From the NCBI GenBank assembly GCA_937965795.1, contig CALCMD010000019.1:1-49407 (forward strand): 49,407 nt of DNA. The letters run 5' to 3'. The stretch's first letter is position 1, and every line of letters starts with the position of its first letter. This DNA is from an uncultured Lachnospiraceae bacterium (GTDB taxonomy: Bacteria; Bacillota; Clostridia; Lachnospirales; Lachnospiraceae). Positions 25,917 through 33,479 of the stretch are shown here, piece after piece. The notes under the pieces were generated by a model that was not told where the DNA came from, did not search any database, and saw nothing but the letters and a program-made list of their open reading frames with translations. The position numbers and the translations under genes were made by a program.

Positions 25917-27008
25917 CTATCGCAATTCACAACTTGTCCCTATGATTGTCCCGCCGCCAAGCACAAAATCGCCATCGTAAAAGACGACGGCCTGTCCCGG
26001 AGTAACCGCCCGCTGCGCTTCCGGAAAAACACACCGGATTCTATCATTTCCTGTTTTTTCAATCCTGCACGGAGAACCTTTATGATTATACCGGATCTTT
26101 GCCATGACCTCCATCCCGTCCTCAAATGCAGGGACAGCCATCGCGTTCAGCCTGTCCGCATAAAGCGTATGGCTGAAAATATCTTCATTTTCCCCAATCA
26201 CTACTTCATTTGTCTCCGGACGGATTTCCGACACGAACACAGGATGCCCCATCGCCAGGTTCAATCCTTTCCTCTGCCCGATGGTATAATGCGTAATGCC
26301 CCTGTGACGCCCGATCACCTCTCCCTTCGTATTCACGAAATTTCCTTCCGGGACAGGCTTTCCCGCATTTTCTTCGATAAAACGGGCATAGTCCTTATCC
26401 GGGACAAAACAGATCTCCTGGCTGTCCGGCTTGTGCGCTACTCTAAGCCCGATCTGTCCGGCAATCTTTCTAATTTCTTCCTTCGTATATTCGCCTGCCG
26501 GCATCAGCGTGTGCGCAAGCTGGTACTGCGTCAGATTATAGAGCGCATAGGTCTGATCCTTCGCCGCAGCAGCGGATTTTATCAGCGAAAACCTCCCGTT
26601 CTCCAGTTGTCTTATTCTGGCATAATGTCCGGTAGCGATATAGTCCGCTCCGATCTCCATACTGCGCCTTAACAGAGATTCCCATTTTACATAACGGTTG
26701 CAGGCGATACAGGGATTCGGCGTTCTGCCCTCCAAATATTCCTTTACAAAATAGTCCATGACATTTTTTTTGAACTCCGCTTTGAAATTCATCACATAAT
26801 AGGGAATTCCAAGATCCTGCGCCACCCGTCTGGCATCGTCCACCGCGCTCAGTCCGCAGCATCCGCCGCTTTCCTGCTGTATGATTTCATCCTCATCCTG
26901 CCAGATCTGCATCGTTACGCCAATGACTTCATATCCCTGCTCTTTTAAAAGATATGCTGCCACAGAAGAATCTACGCCGCCGGACATGCCAACTACTACT
27001 TTTTTCAA
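25917..27008 (-). CDS. mnmA: tRNA-specific 2-thiouridylase MnmA
   Basis: 363 aa. Makes the s2 group of (c)mnm5s2U34 in tRNA-Lys, -Glu and -Gln, with sulfur relayed from a cysteine desulfurase. PP-loop ATPase motif SGGVDSS at residues ~9-15; catalytic cysteines in TPNPCIACN and SQEICFVPD. The start codon is TTG at 27008, overlapping the nifU stop codon as TTGA, with GAGGAAG just upstream; translational coupling is likely. Last gene of the iscR-iscS-nifU-mnmA series, comparable to the cymR-yrvO-trmU order in Bacillus. Confidence 0.94.
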   Translation of the reverse strand: MKKVVVGMSGGVDSSVAAYLLKEQGYEVIGVTMQIWQDEDEIIQQESGGCCGLSAVDDARRVAQDLGIPYYVMNFKAEFKKNVMDYFVKEYLEGRTPNPCIACNRYVKWESLLRRSMEIGADYIATGHYARIRQLENGRFSLIKSAAAAKDQTYALYNLTQYQLAHTLMPAGEYTKEEIRKIAGQIGLRVAHKPDSQEICFVPDKDYARFIEENAGKPVPEGNFVNTKGEVIGRHRGITHYTIGQRKGLNLAMGHPVFVSEIRPETNEVVIGENEDIFSHTLYADRLNAMAVPAFEDGMEVMAKIRYNHKGSPCRIEKTGNDRIRCVFPEAQRAVTPGQAVVFYDGDFVLGGGTIIGTSCELR

Positions 27009-27448
27009 TATGCTTCCTCTTCTTCCTCTTCACCCTCGTGAATGTCAGACTTCGGCTTTGTCAGTCCCTCGATCCTGATTCCTTTCTTCTCTGCATAATC
27101 CCAGAGTGCGGCATGAATGGCTTCCTCTGCAAGCAGGGAACAGTGAACCTTTACAGGCGGAAGTCCGTCCAGCGCTTCCATAACCGCCTTGTTCGTGACC
27201 TGAAGCGCCTCCTGAACATTCTTTCCTTTCACAAGCTCTGTCGCCATGCTGCTGGTCGCTACTGCGGCCCCGCAGCCGAATGTCTTAAATTTCACATCAC
27301 GGATGATCTGGTTTTCATCAATATCCAGATAAATCCTCATAATATCTCCACACTTTGCGTTTCCAACGGTTCCCACCCCGCTGGCGTCTTCGATTTCTCC
27401 CACATTCCTCGGATTGTTAAAATGATCCATAACTTTTTCACTGTACAT
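27005..27448 (-). CDS. nifU: Fe-S cluster scaffold protein, NifU/IscU family
   Basis: 147 aa. A scaffold on which Fe-S clusters are built with sulfur from IscS. Begins MYSEKVMDHFNNPRNVG; the three cluster cysteines are in NAKCGD, TFGCGAA and VHCSLL. It lacks the NifU C-terminal thioredoxin-like domain, so it is the short N-terminal type used in Clostridia. The C-terminus has an acidic Glu-rich tail. It sits between iscS (with a 175-nt spacer that holds a palindromic element) and mnmA (overlapping). Confidence 0.93.
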   Translation of the reverse strand: MYSEKVMDHFNNPRNVGEIEDASGVGTVGNAKCGDIMRIYLDIDENQIIRDVKFKTFGCGAAVATSSMATELVKGKNVQEALQVTNKAVMEALDGLPPVKVHCSLLAEEAIHAALWDYAEKKGIRIEGLTKPKSDIHEGEEEEEEAY

Positions 27449-27486
27449 ATGATTTCCTCCAACTGCATTCTATTTTCTTTCTATTT

Positions 27487-27622
27487 CGCAACTGTTCAGT
27501 ACCTTCACAGTTCCGATGCAAAAATCCATGAAAAATCGTCTTCGACGATGGGATTTTTGCACTCTTGAATCATATTTTCACGGTCTCAGCAGCAAGCGCT
27601 TCGGCCTGTTCTGAATAGTTAC
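27487..27622. repeat. Palindromic intergenic element (MITE/REP-like) between iscS and nifU
   Basis: A ~136-bp spacer element with imperfect terminal inverted repeats (GCAACTGTTCAG on the left; GTAACTATTCAG read inward from the right). Its left end holds a 23-nt sequence (27490-27512, AACTGT...ACAGTT) whose exact reverse complement is at 30954-30976. Inside is a strong hairpin, GCAAAAATCC/GGATTTTTGC (27518-27560), with inner ATCGTC/GACGAT. No ORF. The ends sit almost exactly at the iscS stop. Confidence 0.65.
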
Positions 27623-27623
27623 T

Positions 27624-28805
27624 TTATTTCTTCTTTTTCATAAAGTCCTCATAAAGCGGCGACATGCTGCGCAGTCTCTCCACGATGTCTCCAATCGCAT
27701 CCGCCACATAATCCATGTCTTCTTTTGTAATCTCCTCGCTCAGAGTCAGACGCAGAGAGCCATGCGCGATTTCGTGAGGAAGTCCAATGGCAAGCAGCAC
27801 ATGAGACGGATCAAGAGAACCGGACGTGCAGGCCGAGCCGCTGGAAGCGCAGATTCCCTGCATATCCAGCATAATCAGCAGGGACTCTCCCTCTATAAAC
27901 TGAAAGCTGAAATTGATATTATTCGGCAGTCTGTTCGTCCTGTGTCCGTTCAGTCTGGTGTATGGGATTTCTTTTAAAATTTTTTCAATCAGATAATCCC
28001 TTACCTCTTTCTCCTGCTTCGTGCGTTCTTCCATCGTAGATACCGCGCGCTCCACCGCTTTTCCCAGTCCCACGATTCCCGGTACATTTTCCGTTCCGGC
28101 ACGCCTTTTTCTCTCCTGGGCGCCTCCGTGAACGAAAGAACGAATTTTTACACCCTTTCGAATGTATAAAAATCCGATTCCTTTCGGGCCGTTTAATTTA
28201 TGCCCGCTGGCGCTCAGCATATCAATGTGGTACTCATCCACCTGAATCGGAATCTGCCCAAACGCCTGCACTGCATCCGTATGGAACAGAATCCCGTTCT
28301 CATGCGCGATCTCGCCAATCTCTTTTATCGGCTGAATCGTACCGATCTCATTATTGGCAAACATGACAGAAATCAGAATCGTATCCGGTCGGATCGCTTT
28401 TTTCAGTTCCTCCAGCTTCACCACGCCATATTCATCCACATCCAGATACGTCACCTCATATCCATTTTTTTCGAGGTATTCCGCCGTATGCAGAATTGCA
28501 TGATGTTCGATTTTTGTCGTAATGATATGCTTTCCCTTTTTCGCATACGCTTCTGCCGCCGCCTTCAAAGCCCAGTTATCAGACTCCGAACCTCCAGCCG
28601 TAAAATAAATCTCATTTGCCTGCGCGCCCAGCGCTTCTGCAATCGTTTCCCGGCTTTTGGTAATCGCTTCCTTGCTCTTCCCGGCAAACTCATAAACGCT
28701 GGAGGGATTTCCATAGTACTCCGCAAAATACGGGAGCATCGCCTCCACGACTTCCGGCGCTGTTTTTGTCGTCGCTGCATTGTCCAGATAAATTAATTTT
28801 GCCAT
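27624..28805 (-). CDS. iscS: Cysteine desulfurase, NifS/IscS family
   Basis: 393 aa. A PLP enzyme removing sulfur from cysteine as persulfide for NifU and MnmA. Motifs: YLDNAATT near the N-terminus, PLP Lys203 in SASGHKLNGPKG, active Cys326 in SSGSACTSGS. The frame extends upstream to 28838, but AGGAGTGATAGAA precedes the ATG at 28805, which starts MAKLIYLDNAATT as in homologues; that start is preferred. It begins 11 nt after the iscR-like stop. Confidence 0.95.
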   Translation of the reverse strand: MAKLIYLDNAATTKTAPEVVEAMLPYFAEYYGNPSSVYEFAGKSKEAITKSRETIAEALGAQANEIYFTAGGSESDNWALKAAAEAYAKKGKHIITTKIEHHAILHTAEYLEKNGYEVTYLDVDEYGVVKLEELKKAIRPDTILISVMFANNEIGTIQPIKEIGEIAHENGILFHTDAVQAFGQIPIQVDEYHIDMLSASGHKLNGPKGIGFLYIRKGVKIRSFVHGGAQERKRRAGTENVPGIVGLGKAVERAVSTMEERTKQEKEVRDYLIEKILKEIPYTRLNGHRTNRLPNNINFSFQFIEGESLLIMLDMQGICASSGSACTSGSLDPSHVLLAIGLPHEIAHGSLRLTLSEEITKEDMDYVADAIGDIVERLRSMSPLYEDFMKKKK

Positions 28806-28816
28806 TTCTATCACTC

Positions 28817-29272
28817 CTATTTGCAGCCGTTCTGACACGACTGCTCTTTATTTTTTACTTTCTTGCTCTCTTCAACCAGTTGAGACAGCTTTATATCATC
28901 TACTGCCTGTGTAATACTCTCGTTGATCCTCTGCCAGACATATTTGGTGACGCAGACATCCGCATCTTCACATCCGGCGTCCGGCTTCAGTCCGGCACAC
29001 TCCACAGCGTCCAGATTTCCTTCCAGCGCCCTCAGAATGTCACCCACGGATATCTCCCCTGCTGCCCTCGCCAGCTGATAGCCGCCCCCGGCCCCCCGGA
29101 TACTGACTACCAGACCCGCTTTCTTCAGCTTCGCCACAAGCTGTTCCAGATAGCCCTCTGATATCTTCTGTCTGGCCGCGATACTGCCGATAGAGACTGC
29201 CGCCTCTTCACTGTATGCCGCCAGGTCGATCATTGCCCGAAGGCCATACCTGCCTTTCGTAGACAGCTTCAT
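28817..29272 (-). CDS. iscR: Rrf2-family regulator, IscR/CymR-like, with Fe-S cysteines
   Basis: 151 aa. N-terminal winged helix (MKLSTKGRYGLRAMIDLA, GGGYQLAR). Cys92, Cys101 and Cys107 follow the C-x8-C-x5-C pattern close to the Fe-S ligand cysteines of IscR (C-x5-C-x5-C plus His), which CymR lacks; three more Cys/basic residues close the C-terminus. It leads the isc-mnmA operon and probably represses it according to Fe-S status; a palindrome just after its promoter is the likely operator. AAGGAGG precedes the ATG. CymR-type cysteine control of cysK is an alternative role. Confidence 0.9.
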   Translation of the reverse strand: MKLSTKGRYGLRAMIDLAAYSEEAAVSIGSIAARQKISEGYLEQLVAKLKKAGLVVSIRGAGGGYQLARAAGEISVGDILRALEGNLDAVECAGLKPDAGCEDADVCVTKYVWQRINESITQAVDDIKLSQLVEESKKVKNKEQSCQNGCK

Positions 29273-29296
29273 ACCGCTTCCTCCTTTTCAGGTTCT

Positions 29297-29321
29297 AAAC
29301 CCTAGTATTTTACTTGGATTT
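29297..29321. promoter_or_regulatory. Probable IscR-type operator
   Basis: AAACCCTAGTA-TTT-TACTTGGATTT: 11-bp arms with 9/11 symmetry around a 3-nt centre, at about +3 to +27 of the operon transcript. The size and symmetry fit an Rrf2 dimer site. Confidence 0.65.
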
Positions 29322-29330
29322 ACGTTTTTG

Positions 29331-29359
29331 AATATATCACTCCCCGCCGGTTCTGTCAA
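29331..29359 (-). promoter_or_regulatory. Promoter of iscR-iscS-nifU-mnmA
   Basis: -35 TTGACA (29354-29359), 17-nt spacer, -10 TATATT (29331-29336), on the minus strand. Confidence 0.82.
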
Positions 29360-29406
29360 GTCCTCCTTTTGAATATATTGATAGAAATCCTGTGGAGCTT
29401 ACTTTT

Positions 29407-30945
29407 ATGAACCAGAAACATACGATTCTTCAAGGGGCCATGATTCTGACGGTTGTAGGCTTTATCAGCAGAATCATCGGCTTCTTCTATAGAATATTCC
29501 TATCCCATACAATCGGTGCGGAAGGCGTGGGCATCTATCAGCTCATCTTCCCGGTCTACACGATGGCTCTTTCCTTCACCGCCTATGGTATCCAGACCGC
29601 GGTCTCCCAGAATGTTTCCGGAAAAATGGCCCTGAACGATAGAGCCGGCGCACGGGACATCTTTCTTGCCGGTCTGCTTTTAACCTCTGCCGGAACAACG
29701 TTTGTATCCTTCTTTTTGTACCGGGAAGCTGCCTGGATTTCTGCTTTCTTTTTAAAAGAAAGCCGCTGTGAGCCGCTGATCCGCCTTCTCTCCTTCGCTC
29801 TGCCCTTCGCCGGTATCCATTCCTGCATCGGCGGCTATTATTTCGGGTTAAAGAAAACGAACATTCCCGCTATCGCCCAGCTCATAGAACAGGCAGTCAG
29901 AGTTTCCGTTTCTTATCTGGTGTATTTAATTTTTCTTGAAAAAGGTCTGGAACCTACGCCTGTAATCGCTGTGACCGGACTGGTTTTTGAGGAAATCGTT
30001 TCCGCTCTGTTTTGTGTGAGCGCCTCTGCCTTTCACTTTGCGAAGCTTCAGGCGGGCGCATTGGCGCCCGTTCTTAACCTTCCCTTTCGCGGCCTTTTAA
30101 ACATATCGCTCCCGCTGACTGCAAACCGCGTGCTGATCAATCTGCTGCAAAGCGTAGAGGCTGTCTGCATCCCCTTACGTCTCCAGCTTTCCGGCCTGGC
30201 CGTATCCTCCGCGCTGAGCGTCTACGGCGTGCTGACCGGTATGTCTCTTCCTCTGGTGCTCTTCCCCTCGGCCATCACCACCGCTATTTCGGTCATGCTT
30301 CTGCCCACCGTATCCGAAGCGCAGGCGTCCGGAAGCCCTCAGAAAATTACAAAGACAGTGGAAGGAACCGTCAAATACAGCCTGATTCTCGGCATTCTCT
30401 GCACCGGGGTTTTTCTCTGCTTCGGAGAACGCATGGGAGAGATTCTTTTCAACAATTCTCTTGCCGGGAAATTTATCCTGATCCTTGCCTGGATCTGTCC
30501 CTTCCTGTATCTGGGAACCACCCTCACCAGTATCTTAAACGGGATGGGAAAAGCCATGACGACCTTCTGGCAGAATACGTTCTCCCTGCTGATCCGCATT
30601 CTGTTCGTATGGTTTGCCATTCCCCGCTTCGGGATTACCGGCTACCTCTGGGGACTTCTGGCCAGCCAGCTCCTCTCTGCCGCCCTTGCGCTTTTTGTCC
30701 TCTCAAGATGCGTCTCTTTTCATTTTGACACTTTCGGATGGATTCTAAAGCCTGTTTTCGCTCTGGGAATCAGCATCGGGATTATGCTCTTTTTCCGTTC
30801 CTGCCTGCATGTGCTTCCCTGGAAAATTTCTTCATTTTTTGAAATGTTTTCCTGCGTCTGCATCCTGGGAGTCACGTATGTCGTTCATATGTTTTTTTCT
30901 GAAATTTACATACTTTTGCAAAGACGAGGGATACTAAAAGCGTAA
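29407..30945 (+). CDS. spoVB: SpoVB-like polysaccharide/lipid-II-type flippase (MOP superfamily)
   Basis: 512 aa with about 14 hydrophobic segments. The N-terminus (QGAMILTVVGFISRIIGFFYR, shortened: a glycine-rich first helix with Arg) and HTIGAEGVGIYQL are typical of SpoVB/MurJ-like flippases. In spore formers SpoVB acts in cortex peptidoglycan synthesis; a vegetative polysaccharide exporter is possible. The frame opens at a GTG (29392), but GGAG lies 9 nt before the ATG at 29407, giving MNQKHTILQ. Divergent from the isc operon; a 27-bp palindrome and the CotF-like genes follow. Confidence 0.85.
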   Translation: MNQKHTILQGAMILTVVGFISRIIGFFYRIFLSHTIGAEGVGIYQLIFPVYTMALSFTAYGIQTAVSQNVSGKMALNDRAGARDIFLAGLLLTSAGTTFVSFFLYREAAWISAFFLKESRCEPLIRLLSFALPFAGIHSCIGGYYFGLKKTNIPAIAQLIEQAVRVSVSYLVYLIFLEKGLEPTPVIAVTGLVFEEIVSALFCVSASAFHFAKLQAGALAPVLNLPFRGLLNISLPLTANRVLINLLQSVEAVCIPLRLQLSGLAVSSALSVYGVLTGMSLPLVLFPSAITTAISVMLLPTVSEAQASGSPQKITKTVEGTVKYSLILGILCTGVFLCFGERMGEILFNNSLAGKFILILAWICPFLYLGTTLTSILNGMGKAMTTFWQNTFSLLIRILFVWFAIPRFGITGYLWGLLASQLLSAALALFVLSRCVSFHFDTFGWILKPVFALGISIGIMLFFRSCLHVLPWKISSFFEMFSCVCILGVTYVVHMFFSEIYILLQRRGILKA

Positions 30946-30951
30946 TCAATC

Positions 30952-30978
30952 GTAACTGTGAAGGTACTGAACAGTTAC
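30952..30978. repeat. 27-bp palindromic repeat (second copy, inverted)
   Basis: GTAACTGT...ACAGTTAC. The inner 23 nt (30954-30976) is the exact reverse complement of 27490-27512. It starts 6 nt after the spoVB stop. Confidence 0.85.
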
Positions 30979-31013
30979 AATCAATCTATTAATCAACACG
31001 AGGAGGTCTTCTT

Positions 31014-31202
31014 ATGATGACAGAAATTTCAGAATTAGACTTACAGAACCTCCGCCACCTCATAGGCGGATACAGCACAACCCACTGCAAAATGACAACC
31101 TATGCAGACCAGGCTACAGATCCGAGCGTAAAACAGTTCTTCCAGAAATCTGCACAGTCCGCAATGGAAACAAAACAGCAGCTCATGAAATTTTTACAGT
31201 AG
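31014..31202 (+). CDS. Small CotF-like (spore coat/ferritin-fold) protein
   Basis: 62 aa, all helical by appearance (SELDLQNLRHLIGGYSTTHC, then an acidic-amphipathic second helix ending MKFLQ). It resembles the small helical coat F-type proteins that occur in pairs in Clostridia; the role is probably in the spore coat, but the family assignment by eye is modest. GAGGAGG lies 7 nt before the first of two ATGs. Twelve nt before the next gene; probably cotranscribed. Confidence 0.7.
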   Translation: MMTEISELDLQNLRHLIGGYSTTHCKMTTYADQATDPSVKQFFQKSAQSAMETKQQLMKFLQ

Positions 31203-31214
31203 GAGGGGACGAAC

Positions 31215-31463
31215 ATGGATGAAAAGACAATGGTAGCAGACGCACTCGCAGGTATTAACGGGGAACTCACCCGCTACGCAGGTATGATCGCACAATCTGA
31301 GAACCCGCAGTTAAAACAGACTTTAAAACAGATCCGTAACCAGTGTGAAACTTCTCAGGAAGAGCTTTATCAGATCGCAAGAAGCAAACAGTACTATGTT
31401 CCGGCTGCAAAAGCCACGGCAGAGGAAGTTGCACACGTGCGTTCTATCCTGACCCAGGGTTAA
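31215..31463 (+). CDS. Small CotF-like protein, partner of the preceding gene
   Basis: 82 aa. Mostly helical (NGELTRYAGMIAQSENPQLK, then LKQIRNQCETSQEELYQIA), followed by a short Tyr/Pro/Ala segment, SKQYYVPAAKAT, found in many CotF-type proteins, and a final helix. AGGAGGGG precedes the ATG. It forms a two-gene unit with 31014-31202, suggesting a heteromeric coat component; sporulation-specific control is expected but no sigma-G/K promoter was identified. Confidence 0.7.
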   Translation: MDEKTMVADALAGINGELTRYAGMIAQSENPQLKQTLKQIRNQCETSQEELYQIARSKQYYVPAAKATAEEVAHVRSILTQG

Positions 31464-31492
31464 GATTAAGGAGATTATAAGAATTTCGGTTC

Positions 31493-31521
31493 TTGTCACA
31501 ATGATAAAATTATGACATAAT
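31493..31521 (+). promoter_or_regulatory. sigma-A-like promoter just before a terminator
   Basis: -35 TTGTCA (31493-31498), 17-nt spacer, -10 CATAAT (31516-31521). Transcription from about 31528 meets a strong terminator within ~40 nt. Confidence 0.5.
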
Positions 31522-31537
31522 AAAAGTAACCGAAACG

Positions 31538-31567
31538 GCGCCCGGTATTCCGCCGGGCGCTTTTTTG
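31538..31567 (+). terminator. Strong intrinsic terminator after the CotF-like pair
   Basis: GCGCCCGG (31538-31545) pairs perfectly with CCGGGCGC (31553-31560), followed by TTTTTTG. Confidence 0.92.
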
Positions 31568-31615
31568 TTTCACAGGAAAACGCTCCCTATGAAATAACGA
31601 CTAGGAGGGATTTTT

Positions 31616-32287
31616 ATGTTCCAGAAAAAAATACAGCGCTTTTTTGCCTTTGCTTCTCTCTCGCTTTTTCTTGTTCTGCCCATAAACGCAAAGGCAGCAA
31701 ACTACCGCCTGGTGCAAAATGACACGAAGATGACCTGCACGGATTCACAGTCAGGCGAAACTGTCCGTTCCCGGTTCCTTACGCTAAAAGGGCACACCTA
31801 TTATTTCGGTGCGGACGGCTATGCCCATACCGGATGGCTGAAGCTCGGCAAAGACTACTATTTCTTTCGCGCAGACGGAACCATGCTGAAAAAGCAATGG
31901 CTGAATCAATACTATTTTCTTTCAAATGGTAAAATGGCGCGAAACCGCTGGGTTACAAAAACGGCTTATGTGGGCTCTAACGGCCGGGTCATTCCAGGAT
32001 ATAAAAGAAATACCAAAGCCAGATTTATCAATACCAAAGATGGGAAGAAATACAAAAATCCTGACGGCAGCTATTCCACACAGACCTGGCAGTGCATTCG
32101 GGGACACTGGTACTATTTTTACTCTACCGGAATCATGGCACGCAGCCGCCAGATTGGAAAATTCTATGTGGACAGCCAGGGACGTATGGTGACCAGCAAA
32201 TGGATCCGCATTGGAAACCGCAGATACTACTACGGAATTGACGGCCGCCTGAAAAAGACGCAGAAAACGTCTGCGAAAGCATCCTGA
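31616..32287 (+). CDS. Secreted cell-wall-binding (choline-binding-type) repeat protein
   Basis: 223 aa. Signal peptide (about 1-27, ending NAKAA) followed by at least six aromatic/glycine repeats of the GW/choline-binding type (HTYYFGADGYAHTGWLKLG, KDYYFFRADGTMLKKQWL, YYFLSNGKMARNRW, GHWYYFYSTGIMARS, RRYYYGIDGRLKK). No catalytic domain is visible, so it may be a free-standing adaptor or a wall-bound lectin-like protein. Basic C-terminus. AGGAGGG precedes the ATG. No dedicated promoter is obvious past the terminator at 31538-31567. Confidence 0.85.
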   Translation: MFQKKIQRFFAFASLSLFLVLPINAKAANYRLVQNDTKMTCTDSQSGETVRSRFLTLKGHTYYFGADGYAHTGWLKLGKDYYFFRADGTMLKKQWLNQYYFLSNGKMARNRWVTKTAYVGSNGRVIPGYKRNTKARFINTKDGKKYKNPDGSYSTQTWQCIRGHWYYFYSTGIMARSRQIGKFYVDSQGRMVTSKWIRIGNRRYYYGIDGRLKKTQKTSAKAS

Positions 32288-32378
32288 TTCTTTTTACATC
32301 ATATTTGGCATTGTCCACATCATATCGGAAAATAAATCCAGTTTCATAAGTATCTCACACAACATAATTCCTCCGCTA

Positions 32379-32402
32379 TACGTTATATTTATATATTACG
32401 TT
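32379..32402. promoter_or_regulatory. Candidate LytTR-type direct repeats
   Basis: TACGTT occurs at 32379-32384 and 32397-32402, 12 nt apart, within AT-rich DNA 17 nt before the LytTR gene's ATG. Spacing and core resemble LytTR boxes, although the 3' parts of each repeat are imperfect. Confidence 0.45.
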
Positions 32403-32418
32403 AACGGAGGTATTTTTC

Positions 32419-32850
32419 ATGGAATGGTTAGAAGAATTTTCAGACGATATCGGATTTCAGTATGACCTTTATCTATTCTTGAAAAAATACGGTGCATCCG
32501 GTCTGGAACAGGCAATGCAGTTCTATGAGACAACGCAGCAGGAGTATATCTGCAAAACCAAAACTTCCCAGACAAAAGTGAGAATTTCTGACATTTATTA
32601 TCTGGAAATCAAAGAACATACCATCAGTATCCATACGCGTTACGGCGCTTTTAAAAAATACGGAACTTTGAGCAATGAGCTGAAGTTTCTATCCCCTTAT
32701 GGATTTATCAAATGCAATCAGAGCTGTATCGTCTCTCTTCAAAAAATAAGGACCGTCCGTTCCACCGATATTATTCTGGTCGACGGTACAAAAATACATC
32801 TGAGCAGAGGGTGCGCCACCCAGGTTCTGACGAGAGTTTTTTCCAAATAA
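32419..32850 (+). CDS. LytTR-domain transcriptional regulator
   Basis: 143 aa. An N-terminal ~50-residue helical part (EEFSDDIGFQYDLYLFLKKY) and a C-terminal LytTR DNA-binding domain with the typical order: VRISDIYYLEI, HTISIHTRYGAF, LKFLSPYGFIKCNQSCIVSL, and a final ILVDGTKIHLSRG. There is no receiver or membrane domain, so it may act constitutively or bind a partner. ACGGAGG precedes the ATG. Converges with the small membrane-protein gene at 32854 with only 3 nt between stops. Autoregulation is suggested by the upstream repeats. Confidence 0.88.
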   Translation: MEWLEEFSDDIGFQYDLYLFLKKYGASGLEQAMQFYETTQQEYICKTKTSQTKVRISDIYYLEIKEHTISIHTRYGAFKKYGTLSNELKFLSPYGFIKCNQSCIVSLQKIRTVRSTDIILVDGTKIHLSRGCATQVLTRVFSK

Positions 32851-32853
32851 CAT

Positions 32854-33312
32854 TTACGGCATGACAGGAAGAATCGGCGCATTTGCCATTCTGCAATTCA
32901 CAAAATCAATCTGTATCCTCTGGTCATACTGGTTATTCATACAATATTCTATAATTCCCATGACCTCCATCTGAAAATAATTGCTCTTGCAGGAGATACA
33001 ATAGACGTCTCCTGAATTCAGGGAAATATTCAAACATTTATCCCTTTTCGCATTTTCCCAGACAACCCATAAAACATATCCCATCACGCCTGCAATCAAC
33101 ATGGCTCCCGCCACATTCGCCGCTTTGGACAGCCCGATCAGGGACAGCCCGGAAAGAAACACGATTCCCGCCCAAACGCTTACCTTTCGCTTTAGCATCG
33201 GCGCCACGTCAATCTGCGATATACTGTTCATGGAAATTAAAAAATCATTAAAAGAAATGATGTTCCTGTCGATTCTGAAATTGCTTGTATTTATTTTTCT
33301 GATTTCACTCAT
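32854..33312 (-). CDS. Small membrane protein of unknown function (DUF6232-like)
   Basis: 152 aa. A short N-terminal soluble part, two hydrophobic segments near residues ~45-85 (VWAGIVFLSGLSLIGL; AGAMLIAGVMGYVLWVV), then a soluble C-terminal part with Cys-containing beta strands (LNSGDVYCISCKSNYFQ). It resembles small proteins annotated as DUF6232; I cannot confirm this. The frame opens at 33321, but AAAGG abuts that ATG and lies 9 nt from the ATG at 33312, which is preferred (MSEIRKINTSN). Convergent with the LytTR gene. Confidence 0.72.
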   Translation of the reverse strand: MSEIRKINTSNFRIDRNIISFNDFLISMNSISQIDVAPMLKRKVSVWAGIVFLSGLSLIGLSKAANVAGAMLIAGVMGYVLWVVWENAKRDKCLNISLNSGDVYCISCKSNYFQMEVMGIIEYCMNNQYDQRIQIDFVNCRMANAPILPVMP

Positions 33313-33347
33313 TTTTATCATCCTTTGCCTTTTATCATTATCCTTCT

Positions 33348-33375
33348 ATTATACATCATTTTTCAAATCCTACAA
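33348..33375 (-). promoter_or_regulatory. Promoter of the small membrane protein gene
   Basis: -35 TTGTAG (33370-33375), 16-nt spacer, -10 TATAAT (33348-33353), on the minus strand. Confidence 0.55.
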
Positions 33376-33439
33376 TTTCCTTCCAACACATCCTACATGC
33401 CAAACATCATATTCCGAAAAAATTTTTAACAAACAAGTC

Positions 33440-33473
33440 AAAAAGCTGCCGGCCTTAGCCTGACAGCTTTTTG
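33440..33473. terminator. Terminator of the glgA-NYN unit
   Basis: AAAAAGCTG pairs with CAGCTTTTT, with an inner CGGC/GCC stem. On the minus strand it ends in GCTTTTTG, 7 nt beyond the NYN stop; also T-rich on the plus strand. Confidence 0.82.
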
Positions 33474-33479
33474 TATGGA

